Assembly: GCF_028128615.1 (NCBI RefSeq)
Contig: NZ_AMDP01000018.1
Span: forward strand, 124,001 to 188,000
From: Enterococcus sp. 5H
GTDB taxonomy: Bacteria; Bacillota; Bacilli; Lactobacillales; Enterococcaceae
Length of the DNA stretch: 64,000 nt
Direction of reading: 5' to 3'
Shown here: piece after piece, positions 7,985 to 16,890 of the stretch
Layout: every line of letters starts with the position of its first letter
Numbering within the stretch: the stretch's first letter is position 1
The notes under the pieces: model-generated
The model's database searches: none
Seen by the model: only the letters and a program-made list of their open reading frames with translations
What the model was told of the DNA's origin: nothing
Program-made: the position numbers and the translations under genes

Positions 7985-8446
7985 ATGGCTTATAAAGTGG
8001 ATTTTAAAAATGTTTCAACTATCGGTTTTGAAAGTTCACCAGTTGCTGAGGCGATGGCTGGTTTACGTGCGAATGAAGCTCGATACTACTGGAATAAATA
8101 CAAGCACGAATTTATCACTGTACCAGTAAGTGAAGACCCTAAAACACTAGCATGGATTGAAAAAATTTTAGCAGAACGAGATATGGTATTTCCATACAAA
8201 CCTCTTGAAGTTTCAAGTTTTGAAGTTGATGGTATTAAGATGGCCTATGTTTTTTACGAAAATGGTTTATCAGTCAATGTGATGTATACCATTGAAGACG
8301 GTGGTAAGCGTGCAGTTGGTTTTAAACTTTCTGACGGGATGGAAGTCCCGGCTGAATTTGAAGGGAAATTCAAATTCGCTCGCCAAAAATCCAAACTGGC
8401 AGGGACTATTCGCGGCTCCTTCTTTGTTATTAAGGGGACGTATTAA
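7985..8446 (+). CDS. Hypothetical protein, 153 aa
   Basis: A clear gene: AAAGAGGAG 7 nt before the ATG, about 80 bp after a terminator, and followed by its own noncoding tail. The product is soluble, with no signal peptide or membrane helix, and is rich in aromatic and charged residues (ARYYWNKYKHEF, MAYVFYENG). It has an alternating pattern suggesting a mainly beta C-terminal half ending in RGSFFVIKGTY. I do not recognise the family. It appears monocistronic and no neighbour suggests a role. Confidence 0.7.
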   Translation: MAYKVDFKNVSTIGFESSPVAEAMAGLRANEARYYWNKYKHEFITVPVSEDPKTLAWIEKILAERDMVFPYKPLEVSSFEVDGIKMAYVFYENGLSVNVMYTIEDGGKRAVGFKLSDGMEVPAEFEGKFKFARQKSKLAGTIRGSFFVIKGTY

Positions 8447-8867
8447 CTGTAGGCTTATTGAACAATTTTAGAGTATGACAATAATTGTTTTACTGATTCA
8501 TATAAGGGAATTTATCCAACAAATAAATCAGTAATCTTGAAAAAACTGTTTGGAAAACAGACTTGAGTTAACAACGAGACAAAAATATTTAGATTCGAGA
8601 AATAAATGCAGTATGTTTTTTTCTCGTTGTTTATTCAGATTTAGTGAGTGGTGCAAAACTTATTTTTAGTTTTGTCCACTCATTTTTTTTAGAAGAGAAG
8701 ATATATGATTGGACAAAGATCAATTTTTAGCTCTCAAAAGACATTTGGTTTTATTTCGTATCACACGACAAGATGTTGAAAAAAAGTCGTTCAATTTTTT
8801 TATATACTATTACTATAGTTCAATATATCAGCTGAAATAAATCTAAAAAGATCGGAGGGGCTCGAGT
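8447..8867. other. 421-bp intergenic region with two hairpins
   Basis: No ORF with an RBS was found. AACAACGAGA at 8570-8579 pairs with TCTCGTTGTT at 8622-8631. A strong terminator-like hairpin lies at 8645-8690 (TGAGTGGTGCAAAAC against GTTTTGTCCACTCA, then T8). The distance from the stop at 8446 leaves room for a small untranslated RNA ended by the second hairpin, or a long 3' UTR. Confidence 0.5.
8645..8690 (+). terminator. Rho-independent terminator
   Basis: Near-perfect stem TGAGTGG...CCACTCA extended by GCAAAAC/GTTTTG, with a T8 tail, about 200 bp downstream of the nearest stop codon. Confidence 0.8.
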
Positions 8868-9383
8868 ATGGACGAAAGTAAGTATCTTAAAATAGGCTCA
8901 TTCATACTTGGACTTCTTTTTATTAGACTATCATTTATTGTTATTCTACATCCGATAACAGATTTAATATTTCTTGCAGGTTCATTTTCGCTTATTTTGA
9001 TTATTAAAGGAATTATGGGGCTATATTCAGGGAAATTCTTGAAAGATTGGGTAGGTTTAGAGTCGAATTTAATCGTTTTTGTGGGCCTTGTAGATATATT
9101 GCTTGGATGTTTTTGTCTTTTTCATATAAAACTAGTCATAAGTGTTATTCCATATATTTTTGCAAGTTGGCTAAGTTGTTACTCCATGTATCGCTTATTT
9201 AAACTTAAGGAAGCGAGTAAAAAGAATCTATTGATTTTATTTATTAACAGTATTGGTGTGATCGTAGGATTATTTTTGTTTGTTAATCCTGAAATCGCTA
9301 TGCTCACTGTTGTTTTTAGTTTAAGTCTCTTATTGTTGATCTTGAGTATGCTAACGGTAGTAATGATGTATAAAAAGATCTGA
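8868..9383 (+). CDS. HdeD/DUF308-like small membrane protein
   Basis: 171 aa with about six hydrophobic helices in paired hairpins and short charged loops (SGKFLKDW, KLKEASKKN), in the style of the HdeD (DUF308) family. That family has a role in acid stress in Escherichia coli, with unknown biochemistry in Firmicutes. GATCGGAGGGG precedes the ATG by about 8 nt. It is monocistronic and ends in a terminator shared with the convergent Mga-type gene. Family assignment rests on topology and size. Confidence 0.65.
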   Translation: MDESKYLKIGSFILGLLFIRLSFIVILHPITDLIFLAGSFSLILIIKGIMGLYSGKFLKDWVGLESNLIVFVGLVDILLGCFCLFHIKLVISVIPYIFASWLSCYSMYRLFKLKEASKKNLLILFINSIGVIVGLFLFVNPEIAMLTVVFSLSLLLLILSMLTVVMMYKKI

Positions 9384-9394
9384 AAAATATAAAC

Positions 9395-9448
9395 AAAAGC
9401 CTTCAACTAAACCTCTACTTATTGCGTAGAAGTTAGTTGAAGGCTTTA
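9395..9448. terminator. Bidirectional terminator
   Basis: AAAGCCTTCAACTAA and TTAGTTGAAGGCTTT are exact complements, with a nested CTCTAC/GTAGAAG stem in the loop. A- and T-runs on both sides let it serve both convergent genes. Confidence 0.88.
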
Positions 9449-9457
9449 AAAGTTATG

Positions 9458-10969
9458 CTAGGAAACTGTTTCATTTTTTAACTGTGCCACTAATTTCAGC
9501 TTCCGCTCAATTTCAATAAAATCTCTTAATTTAATTGGAAAATCAAATAAGTGAACTTTGTAAGTAAAGCGTTGTTCTTCTTCAATAATATTTGGAATAT
9601 TCGTCAAAACAATATCTGAGTTTTGAAGAGACTGATCGGGTAAGAAAGTAATATTAAAATCATGTTTAAATCGATCACTAATTTTTGTCATAATATTTTG
9701 CTTAACAAAAAATGGTAAATCGCTATCTAAGAAAATGCGAATCGGTGGTTCATAATAGTTTAGTGGAGAAATAGAAGAGAAGAGTAAAATATATTTTTGA
9801 GTAAGAAACTCTTCCTCTAAGAATAAATCAAGACCACTATCTTCATGCAATTCTTGAATAAAAGTAGCTATATTTTCTTTTAGTGTTGGGTAATCATACT
9901 CAGATTCATCTAAAATTTGATGGCCATCAATATCTACATGTAGCTGTTTAAACACTTTACAAAATAGATGAGCACAGAAACTTGTTAAAAAGAAACGATC
10001 TTTTAATTCTTCCGGAATGGGAATGATTTTTTCACTAAACTGTGTGATAAATAATTCGGTTGCTTGATAGACATCAGAATTACATTTTTTATGATAATTG
10101 AATACCCGCTGTTTGAGATCTTCAGATTCAAAAACTTTAATCTTCATTTGCAGCAGTAAAACATAAAAACAAATTTCAGATTCCACATGAATATGATAAT
10201 CATCTGCAAACTCTGATAGTAAGGGTAAAGACTGAGATAAACCTTGGAGATTGACATAATTTTTCCAGTCAGATTCTAATTCAATAACGTGATTTTTTCT
10301 AAAGCGGATCAGGTTGATTGCTAACATATAAGCCATTTGTTTTCGCTGGATATTAGAGAACTTTATATCAAATGTTTCTGAAAAATGATCGACAGTTTGA
10401 TAAGCTTTTAGCTGGTCAACAGAATCGAATGGCCAAGAAACACCTTTAAAAGTTACCCATCCGATAATATAAGCGATGACTCTGATATTTTTTTCCTCGC
10501 CAACAATTTGAAAAGTACTGCGAGATAGTGATAAGTGATACAGGTTAAGAAAATGAGTGATTTTTTTCAAACTTTTTCTGACTGAATTTTCACTTGTAAA
10601 ATAAGTCATGGCATATTTTTTTACTGAATAAAATTCTTCAAACATAATTTTTTTAAACGCTTGCATCGTTTCATCATTTTCCATAATAAATGTTTTAAAT
10701 TCTATAAAATTGCTGCCAGATTCTGATATTAATTGAACACCGTTGTATTTTTCGTAATTTAGTTGAATATAATTTTCTTTAACATCATTATAAGCCTCAA
10801 CAGCATCTTCTAGTTGATGAATGTAACGTTGAATTGTGCGCTCAACTACATTAAGGCGCAAGCCAAGTTCGTTAACTGAGTACCAGCGATGACTTTCAGA
10901 AATAATCTCTACGAGTCTGAGCATTGTTTTATTTTGATCTTCTAATAAATTATAAATATCTTGTTCCAT
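9458..10969 (-). CDS. Mga-family transcriptional regulator
   Basis: 503 aa. The N-terminal 110 residues hold the Mga helix-turn-helix segment (SVNELGLRLNVVERTIQRYI around residue 31). The central part is PRD-like, and the C-terminal approximately 100 residues resemble a PTS EIIB-like domain (IRIFLDSDLPFFVKQNIM). GGAGGTCAGTAGTT precedes the ATG. Proteins of this type control virulence or sugar genes in streptococci and enterococci. It is transcribed away from the TPP riboswitch/thiT unit and has no obvious partner gene. A second Mga-type gene lies at 32856-34328, only distantly similar. Confidence 0.87.
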   Translation of the reverse strand: MEQDIYNLLEDQNKTMLRLVEIISESHRWYSVNELGLRLNVVERTIQRYIHQLEDAVEAYNDVKENYIQLNYEKYNGVQLISESGSNFIEFKTFIMENDETMQAFKKIMFEEFYSVKKYAMTYFTSENSVRKSLKKITHFLNLYHLSLSRSTFQIVGEEKNIRVIAYIIGWVTFKGVSWPFDSVDQLKAYQTVDHFSETFDIKFSNIQRKQMAYMLAINLIRFRKNHVIELESDWKNYVNLQGLSQSLPLLSEFADDYHIHVESEICFYVLLLQMKIKVFESEDLKQRVFNYHKKCNSDVYQATELFITQFSEKIIPIPEELKDRFFLTSFCAHLFCKVFKQLHVDIDGHQILDESEYDYPTLKENIATFIQELHEDSGLDLFLEEEFLTQKYILLFSSISPLNYYEPPIRIFLDSDLPFFVKQNIMTKISDRFKHDFNITFLPDQSLQNSDIVLTNIPNIIEEEQRFTYKVHLFDFPIKLRDFIEIERKLKLVAQLKNETVS

Positions 10970-11185
10970 AACTACTGACCTCCCGAATCGACATATGCGA
11001 TAAACCTTATTATCCCTACTATAAATGTACTATTTTTTCTCAAAAAAAGGTACTTGAACGCATTGAAATGGCAAATAATTATAGAAAATAGAAGAATTGC
11101 TAGTTTCTTTACTTTTTTCGACGAACATGATACTCTTTTACTGTTGTCTGATAAATGCAGATAACACTCAAAAATTAAATAGAAC

Positions 11186-11329
11186 CCATCACAAAGGGGA
11201 GCCTTGGCTGAGATTGAGTAATAACTCTAAACCCTTAGAACCTGTTCGTTAGTACGAGCGTAGGAATTGTGATGGAGTAAATATATGCTTTTACTCCTCC
11301 TTTGTGACTTGGTCGTTCTACAGGGAGGA
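11186..11329 (+). promoter_or_regulatory. TPP riboswitch with translational expression platform
   Basis: The THI-element is explicit: P1 is CCATCACAA (11186-11194) with TTGTGATGG (11267-11275), and inside are AGCCTTGGCTGAGA, AACCCTTAGAACCTG and AGCGTAGGAA. Downstream, CCTCC (11296-11300) can pair with the thiT RBS GGAGG (11324-11328). CCTTTGTGA (11299-11307) can instead pair with TCACAAAGG (11189-11197), the 5' strand of P1. So with TPP bound, P1 forms and the RBS is hidden; without TPP the anti-RBS is taken up and thiT is translated. No T-tract is present, so control appears translational. Confidence 0.92.
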
Positions 11330-11336
11330 TTTTTTT

Positions 11337-11939
11337 ATGCAAAGAAAAGCAGAGTTACATGTATGGATTGAAGGGACGATTGTTGCAGCAATTGCTATGG
11401 TTTTATCATTGATTCCAACATCGATTGGCAGTAGTTTCTCCATTTCGTTGGGGATGATTCCAATTACCTTATACTCATTGAGAAGAGGGGCAAAAGCAGG
11501 ATTCTTTTCAGCTTTTATCTGGGGATTACTGCATTTTCCGCTAGGACAAGTATATTTTCTAACACCGGTTCAAGTGTTGATTGAGTATATTTTGGCTTTT
11601 GGTTTTGCTGGTTTCGCTGGATTCTTCAGTAATCAATTGCAGCAATCAATTAGAAATAATGAATTTGTCAAAGCAAGTCGTATTATTTTCTCAGCAGCAT
11701 TTTTAGGAGCAGTTGCTCGTTATTTTTGGCATTTTATTGCCGGCGTTATTTTCTGGGGTAGTTTTGCTTTATGGGGGATGAATCCATGGTTATTTTCACT
11801 GGTTATGAATGGTTTGAGTGGTATGGCGACAGCTTTGGTAACGTCAATTGTATTGGTATTATTACTCAAAATTAATCCACAATTATTTTTACCTGCTAAT
11901 CAAGCATTTTTGAAACAGCCGAAAGATAAAATAGAATAA
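11337..11939 (+). CDS. thiT: ThiT thiamine ECF transporter S component
   Basis: 200 aa with six membrane helices. It has the ThiT features: AIAMVLSLIPTSIGSSFSISLGM near the N-terminus, a central FPLGQVYFLTPVQVLIEY, and the aromatic thiamine-site helix ARYFWHFIAGVIFWG. It binds thiamine at the outer face and docks onto a shared EcfAA'T module encoded elsewhere; the dedicated ECF operon at 22.4 kb has its own S subunit. I chose ATG 11337, 7 nt after GGGAGGA; an upstream in-frame ATG overlaps the riboswitch expression platform. Control by TPP follows directly from the leader. Confidence 0.94.
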   Translation: MQRKAELHVWIEGTIVAAIAMVLSLIPTSIGSSFSISLGMIPITLYSLRRGAKAGFFSAFIWGLLHFPLGQVYFLTPVQVLIEYILAFGFAGFAGFFSNQLQQSIRNNEFVKASRIIFSAAFLGAVARYFWHFIAGVIFWGSFALWGMNPWLFSLVMNGLSGMATALVTSIVLVLLLKINPQLFLPANQAFLKQPKDKIE

Positions 11940-11946
11940 CGAATGA

Positions 11947-11988
11947 GACTGAGTTGAAATGAAACTATTTTGACTCAGTTTTTTTTTG
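11947..11988 (+). terminator. Terminator after thiT
   Basis: ACTGAGT and ACTCAGT arms extended by GAAA/TTTTG pairing, followed by T8. Confidence 0.82.
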
Positions 11989-12107
11989 CGTACTAAAAAG
12001 GAGTTATTAAGTGCAGGAAAAATACGGGTAAGGTAAAATCAAAGGAAAGAGAGTTTTGGAACAAGAGTTGAAAATTTTAATAATGAAAAAGATTAGGAGT
12101 GGTTTGG

Positions 12108-13403
12108 ATGGTAGAAGAATCAACTGTTTTTGACTTTACTCACTGGAGAAAAAACTTTTATTTGTTTTTAACAGGTCAATTCTTATCAGGGATCACTAGT
12201 ATTGTTGTCCAATATTCGATTATTTGGTATTTAACTAAAACCACAGGCTCAGCGACTGTTTTGAGTTTTGCCATGTTATTGGGGATGTTGCCAATGGTTT
12301 TACTCAGTCCTTTTGTAGGCCCGCTAATTGATCGCTGGAATAAAAAAGTTTTATTAATTGTGACAGATATCATTGTCGCGGTCTTTGCGCTAGCTTTATC
12401 GATTGCCGGCACGCTTTCTGCTGATTTTCCAATGTGGCTGGTTTTTGTGTCGTTATTAACACGAGCGATTGCTCAAACATTCCAAATGCCGACGATTCAA
12501 TCAATTTTACCAACAATGGTTCCAGAAGAGGAACTAACAAAAGTTAATGGACAACTTGGTATGGTTCAATCAGCGAACTTTATCATTGCGCCAGCTTTAG
12601 GTGCTTTTCTCTTTGCTATTGTGCCGATTAATATTTTGATTTTGTTAGATGTGCTTGGGGCTTTTTTCGGTGTTGGTTTGCTGATTTTTGTTACAATTCC
12701 TAGAATTAGTTCTGAAGGAGAAAAAATTCACTTATTAGCAGACACTAAATTTGGTTTTCAAAAACTAATTGAGAATAAAGGGCTTTGGTATATTACTTTG
12801 GTAGGCGCAGTGTTTATGCTGCTCTTCATGCCTGCAGCAAGTTTGTATCCGTTGATGACTATGAATTATTTTAATGGAACAGTAGGTCAAGCCGGATTGA
12901 TTGAGGTTGTTTATTCGGTTGGTATGCTGGTTGGTGGTGCTGTGATCGGTGTCTTTGGTAAATGGAAAAATCGAATGACACTAATTTTTATGGCATATGC
13001 TGTAATTGGCGTGATGACCACATTAAGCGGACTTTTACCTCCTACGAGTAAAGGATTTATCTATTTTGTACTGTTAAATATCGTTGCGGGTTTTGCTACA
13101 CCTTATTTTAATACTATGTTAATGGCGATGATTCAGCAAAGTTATGAGCCGAATGTGCTTGGTCGCGTGCTGGGTGTTTTAAATTCATTGATGAGTATTA
13201 CAGGACCAGTAGGATTGATTTTTGCTGGACCGTTAGCCGATAAAATTGGTGTCGAGAAAATGTTTATTATCGCTGGTGTTGGTGCGTTGATTTGCGGGGT
13301 GATTAACTTTTTGATCCCATCTGCGAGAAATTACGATAAAGAATTGCAGAAACGATTGTTGGAGGAAAAAGAGTTGGTGGATGAAGTTGAACTTGAGAAG
13401 TGA
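12108..13403 (+). CDS. MFS transporter, macrolide-efflux (Mef)-like subgroup
   Basis: 431 aa with 12 predicted helices. The MFS loop 2-3 motif is GPLIDRWNKKVLL, and the WYLTKTTGSATVLS segment of the first loop and the GRVLGVLNSLMSITGPVGL segment in the C-terminal half are typical of MefA-like and related DHA3 exporters. I use ATG 12108 because AGGAG lies 8 nt upstream; GTG 12099 overlaps that RBS. It is preceded by a terminator and stands alone, with a hairpin after it. Substrate unknown; many close relatives are uncharacterised permeases without resistance phenotype. Confidence 0.87.
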   Translation: MVEESTVFDFTHWRKNFYLFLTGQFLSGITSIVVQYSIIWYLTKTTGSATVLSFAMLLGMLPMVLLSPFVGPLIDRWNKKVLLIVTDIIVAVFALALSIAGTLSADFPMWLVFVSLLTRAIAQTFQMPTIQSILPTMVPEEELTKVNGQLGMVQSANFIIAPALGAFLFAIVPINILILLDVLGAFFGVGLLIFVTIPRISSEGEKIHLLADTKFGFQKLIENKGLWYITLVGAVFMLLFMPAASLYPLMTMNYFNGTVGQAGLIEVVYSVGMLVGGAVIGVFGKWKNRMTLIFMAYAVIGVMTTLSGLLPPTSKGFIYFVLLNIVAGFATPYFNTMLMAMIQQSYEPNVLGRVLGVLNSLMSITGPVGLIFAGPLADKIGVEKMFIIAGVGALICGVINFLIPSARNYDKELQKRLLEEKELVDEVELEK

Positions 13404-13443
13404 GTCTGTTGCATAGATGAGAAATTATAAAAATGAAGTATTC

Positions 13444-13472
13444 AACCCCTTCGGAAACAAACCGAAGGGGTT
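13444..13472. terminator. Perfect 11-bp hairpin between convergent genes
   Basis: AACCCCTTCGG and CCGAAGGGGTT around AAACAAA. T-tails are weak on both strands, but its position between two convergent stop codons suggests a terminator. Confidence 0.65.
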
Positions 13473-13545
13473 ACGTTGTTGTTACTATCTAGTTAGACAG
13501 CAAGAATACGGATATTTAATTTTGTCACATTTAAATTGATCTGAT

Positions 13546-13944
13546 TTACATATTCATCCAAGTTGGTTCTAAAGAATTGCCATCTGGATCTAGCACTTCA
13601 AGTCCAAACATTTGGTCTTCTGGAATCCCCATATCCACTTTATAAAAATCTCCGCCGTTAGCTTTAGCAGTTTCGCCGAATTTTTTCACTGCATCGGCAC
13701 TTTCCATACTAAAAGAAACCAAAACTCCGCTGACTTTTTTCGTATCTGCAATTGTTTTGTCTTTAATAAATTTGCTGTAAAACTCATGATTTAATAGCAT
13801 AATCCAAAAATGATCATCCCAAACCATTGAACTAGCTTCAGCTGTAGAAAATTCTTCATTCTTGGTAAAACCTAATTTTTCATAGAATTCTGTCGAACGT
13901 TGTACATCAGTTACTGGAAAATTTACAAAAACCATTGCTGTCAT
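13546..13944 (-). CDS. VOC-superfamily (glyoxalase-like) protein
   Basis: 132 aa with two beta-alpha-beta-beta-beta modules. MVFVNFPVTDVQRSTEFYEKLGF opens the first and the second closes with GLEVLDPDGNSLEPTW. The second-module Glu ligand in SLEPTW is visible, but the first module starts VNFPV without the usual His, so a classical glyoxalase I metal site is doubtful. Similar short proteins are annotated as PhnB- or bleomycin-resistance-like. GAAAGG lies about 11 nt ahead of the ATG. Monocistronic; function not inferable. Confidence 0.82.
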   Translation of the reverse strand: MTAMVFVNFPVTDVQRSTEFYEKLGFTKNEEFSTAEASSMVWDDHFWIMLLNHEFYSKFIKDKTIADTKKVSGVLVSFSMESADAVKKFGETAKANGGDFYKVDMGIPEDQMFGLEVLDPDGNSLEPTWMNM

Positions 13945-14111
13945 TTAAAATCCGACCTTTCTTTTTTTAGTTATTACGGTTAGAGCATCTCATGTGAGTT
14001 ATATTTTGTCAAAAATTTGAGATTAATCATTTAAAAAATAGTTGACTTTTTGTCTATAAAATAGAATGATAGTAAGGGGATAAAAAAATGTTAAACAAAT
14101 AGGAGAGAACG

Positions 14112-15659
14112 ATGAAAAAATGTCAGTCATGTCAACATGAAAATCAAGATGATGCATTATTTTGTGAAAACTGTGGTGAAGAATTTACGCAAACAGAAAA
14201 GCCGCGCGAAGAATCCAGTCAAAAACATATTTGTACATGTGGTCAAACGCTAGAAGCACAGGATAAATTTTGTCCTGCTTGTGGTAAAACAACAGCAACA
14301 GAAGCAACAATGCAACCACAGAAAATAACTAATCTGCAAGTAACACCAGCCAAACAACCTATGAGTAAGAAGCGAAAAATTGTGCTAGGAATAGTAATCG
14401 CATTATTCTGTATAATTGTTGGTGGTTACTTAACTGCAAAAAATTATTATAGTTTTGAAAACCAGCAAAAACGCTTAGTTGAAATTGTAAAAAATAAAGA
14501 CGTGAACCAAATGAAAAAAAATACAATTTCTGCTGATCCAAATTATACAATTACTAAAGAAGAACTAAAAAAATATTTTGATTACTATAACCAAACCGAA
14601 CATAAAGAAGCCTTTTCGCTTTTACTTGGAGAACTAGGGAGTGGCAATGGCAATTCAGGTGATCTAGTTTTAGTCAAAAATGGCAAGAAGTTGCTCTTAT
14701 TCGACGAGTATCAGTGGGAGCTTAAACCAGGGTATATCACTGTTAGCACGAATCAAAAGGACATGAAGCTCTTTTTAAATAATCAAGAAAAAGAAATCAC
14801 AAGTGATAAACAAGAACAAATCGTGTGGGGTCCATTAACACCAATGGACTATAAAGTAAAAGGTGAACTAGCAGGCGAAACAACCGAAACGACTGTGGAT
14901 CTAGTTCGATTCCAACATCCGGAATTAGAACAAATTGGACAGGTAACCTTGAATTTTAGAAAAATTTCCTTCAAACTAATGTCAAACATTCCAGATGCGG
15001 ATATTTATATTGATAATGAAACATTCGGTCAACTAGTAGCTGGGGAGTTTGAAGTAAAAAATCTTGTTTGGCATCAAGGTATGACAGTTCAATTGAAAAA
15101 AACGGTAGAAGATAAAAGTGTTTTGGAAACCAAAAAAGAAATTCTTGATGAAGACTCGTATGAAGTTGATGACTATGATCCAGATAGCTACTCATCAACC
15201 ATTGAGTTACATTTTTCAGGAATACAAGACAAATCAGATGTGGAATTATTTTTAAGTCGCGTTTATTCCGAAGTGACTAGTGATACAAGTTCTTACTCAA
15301 AATTTGATGAAGAAGCCAAACAAAAATTAGCAACATACTTTACTGACGGTAAAGCAAACGTAGAATATCAGGATTTTGAAACATTTATTCAATCTATTCG
15401 TGATAGTAAAGCCAAAAGCTCTGTTTCGGGCACTCCAACTGTAGAATCAATTCAAATGACTGGAAAAAATACGTATAATGTACAATACTTAATAAAGTAC
15501 AAAACCAACTACACTGACTACAAACAGGACAGTGTTACCCAAATTTTCCGCTACAAAAAAGCAACGATGGTCTATGATGAAGAGAAAGAAACATTTTATA
15601 TTCAAAGTCTAGGCGGTAAAGAAAACTTTGAAGTAGTGGATAATGGCGGAATTGAGTAA
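14112..15659 (+). CDS. TcaA/YvbJ-like zinc-ribbon membrane-anchored protein
   Basis: 515 aa. Two zinc ribbons open the protein (CQSCQHENQDDALFCENCG at about 4-22, CTCGQ...FCPACG at about 42-58). Then follow a linker, one membrane helix (about 92-113) and a large extracellular part. The latter shows repeated TcaA-type modules (ISTNQKDMKLFLNNQ, FKLMSNIPDADIYIDNETFG) and a C-terminal NTF2-like region. This is the layout of staphylococcal TcaA and Bacillus YvbJ, which affect cell-wall antibiotic sensitivity. It is first of three envelope genes, followed 12 bp later by a GH3 enzyme. AGGAGAG precedes the ATG. Confidence 0.85.
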   Translation: MKKCQSCQHENQDDALFCENCGEEFTQTEKPREESSQKHICTCGQTLEAQDKFCPACGKTTATEATMQPQKITNLQVTPAKQPMSKKRKIVLGIVIALFCIIVGGYLTAKNYYSFENQQKRLVEIVKNKDVNQMKKNTISADPNYTITKEELKKYFDYYNQTEHKEAFSLLLGELGSGNGNSGDLVLVKNGKKLLLFDEYQWELKPGYITVSTNQKDMKLFLNNQEKEITSDKQEQIVWGPLTPMDYKVKGELAGETTETTVDLVRFQHPELEQIGQVTLNFRKISFKLMSNIPDADIYIDNETFGQLVAGEFEVKNLVWHQGMTVQLKKTVEDKSVLETKKEILDEDSYEVDDYDPDSYSSTIELHFSGIQDKSDVELFLSRVYSEVTSDTSSYSKFDEEAKQKLATYFTDGKANVEYQDFETFIQSIRDSKAKSSVSGTPTVESIQMTGKNTYNVQYLIKYKTNYTDYKQDSVTQIFRYKKATMVYDEEKETFYIQSLGGKENFEVVDNGGIE

Positions 15660-15671
15660 GGAGGAAAGATC

Positions 15672-16877
15672 ATCAATAATAGAAAAACGCTATTAAGCGC
15701 ATTAGCTATTTTACTACTTATTTTAGCAATCAGTTCAGGAGTCGTATTATTTGTGAATTCAAAGGGAAATAAAGCTACGAAAATGGAGCAAAGCTCAACA
15801 TCTTACTCTGAAACAACAAGCACAAGTAAAACAACAGAGAGCAGTGAACAAGCTGTGACGAAAAATCAAGAACAGGCAATCAATGATTTAATGGCTTCGA
15901 TGAGTGTAGAAGAAAAAGTCGGACAGTTATTCCTTGCTAGAGTACCAGAGGCGGAACAACTTGAAATGATCCAAAGCTATCATTTAGGCGGTTATCTTTT
16001 ATTTGGACGTGATGTGGAAAACGAGACACCAGAATCGTTGAAGGCGAAAATTGCCAGTTATCAGTCAGCAAGCGAATTACCATTATTTATTGCATCAGAT
16101 GAAGAAGGCGGCACAGTTTCACGTTTGAGCCGTGGTACAAATCTGGTCGATAAAGCTTTTAAATCACCGCAAGAAATTTATCAAGAATCTGGCTGGGGTG
16201 GGATCAAAGCTGAAGTTAAACAAAAAGCCGAAGTTTTACGCAGTTATGGTATCCAAGGTGGACTGTTTCCAGATGCAGACGTTGCGACAGACCCAGAAGC
16301 CTTTATTTATGATCGAACTTTAGGAATGGATGCAGAGCAAACGAGTCGTTATGTAAAAGAAGCTGTAGAAGAATTAAAAGAACAAAAAATTGTTTCAACC
16401 TTAAAACATTTTCCTGGCTACGGCAATAATCGTGATTCTCATGTGGAAATTGTTTATGATGATCGCGGTCTGGATGAGCTGAGAGCAAATGATTTCTTAC
16501 CGTTTCAAGCGGGAATTAAAGCGGGAGCAGACAGTGTGCTGGTTTCCCATAATATTGTGACGAGTATTGACAGCGAAATGCCAGCCTCCATTTCCCGCCC
16601 TGTTCATGATATATTGCGAAATGAATTAGGGTTTGATGGTGTAATAATGACCGATGATATGGATATGGCTGGTTTGGCTGAGTTCATTTCACAGGAAGAA
16701 GCGGGTATTGCAGCACTAAAAGCTGGGAATGATCTGATTTTGTCTTCATCATTTCAAACGCAAATTCCGTATGTTTTACAAAGTATTAATGATGGAACAT
16801 ATACAGAAGAACAACTGAATCAGTCTGTTTATCGAGTGTTAAAAATGAAAATGGATGTAGGGTTAATAAATTGGTAG
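15672..16877 (+). CDS. Membrane-anchored GH3 beta-N-acetylhexosaminidase with non-NTG start
   Basis: The catalytic domain (from about residue 70) is a GH3 NagZ-type hexosaminidase: FIASDEEGGTVSRL, the catalytic-loop KHFPGYGNNRDSH with its Asp-His pair, and the nucleophile region VIMTDDMDM. The first NTG codon in frame is GTG 15750, but the frame is open back to the upstream stop. Immediately behind AAGGAGGA it encodes NNRKTLLSALAILLLILAIS, an obvious N-terminal membrane anchor, followed by a Ser/Thr-rich linker. ATC 15672 is 7 nt from the RBS (ATC 15669 is closer), so I start there. No lipobox Cys. Likely role: muropeptide or glycan turnover at the outer face; it is cotranscribed with the TcaA-like gene. 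Confidence 0.85.
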   Translation: MNNRKTLLSALAILLLILAISSGVVLFVNSKGNKATKMEQSSTSYSETTSTSKTTESSEQAVTKNQEQAINDLMASMSVEEKVGQLFLARVPEAEQLEMIQSYHLGGYLLFGRDVENETPESLKAKIASYQSASELPLFIASDEEGGTVSRLSRGTNLVDKAFKSPQEIYQESGWGGIKAEVKQKAEVLRSYGIQGGLFPDADVATDPEAFIYDRTLGMDAEQTSRYVKEAVEELKEQKIVSTLKHFPGYGNNRDSHVEIVYDDRGLDELRANDFLPFQAGIKAGADSVLVSHNIVTSIDSEMPASISRPVHDILRNELGFDGVIMTDDMDMAGLAEFISQEEAGIAALKAGNDLILSSSFQTQIPYVLQSINDGTYTEEQLNQSVYRVLKMKMDVGLINW

Positions 16878-16890
16878 AGGAGTCTAAAAA

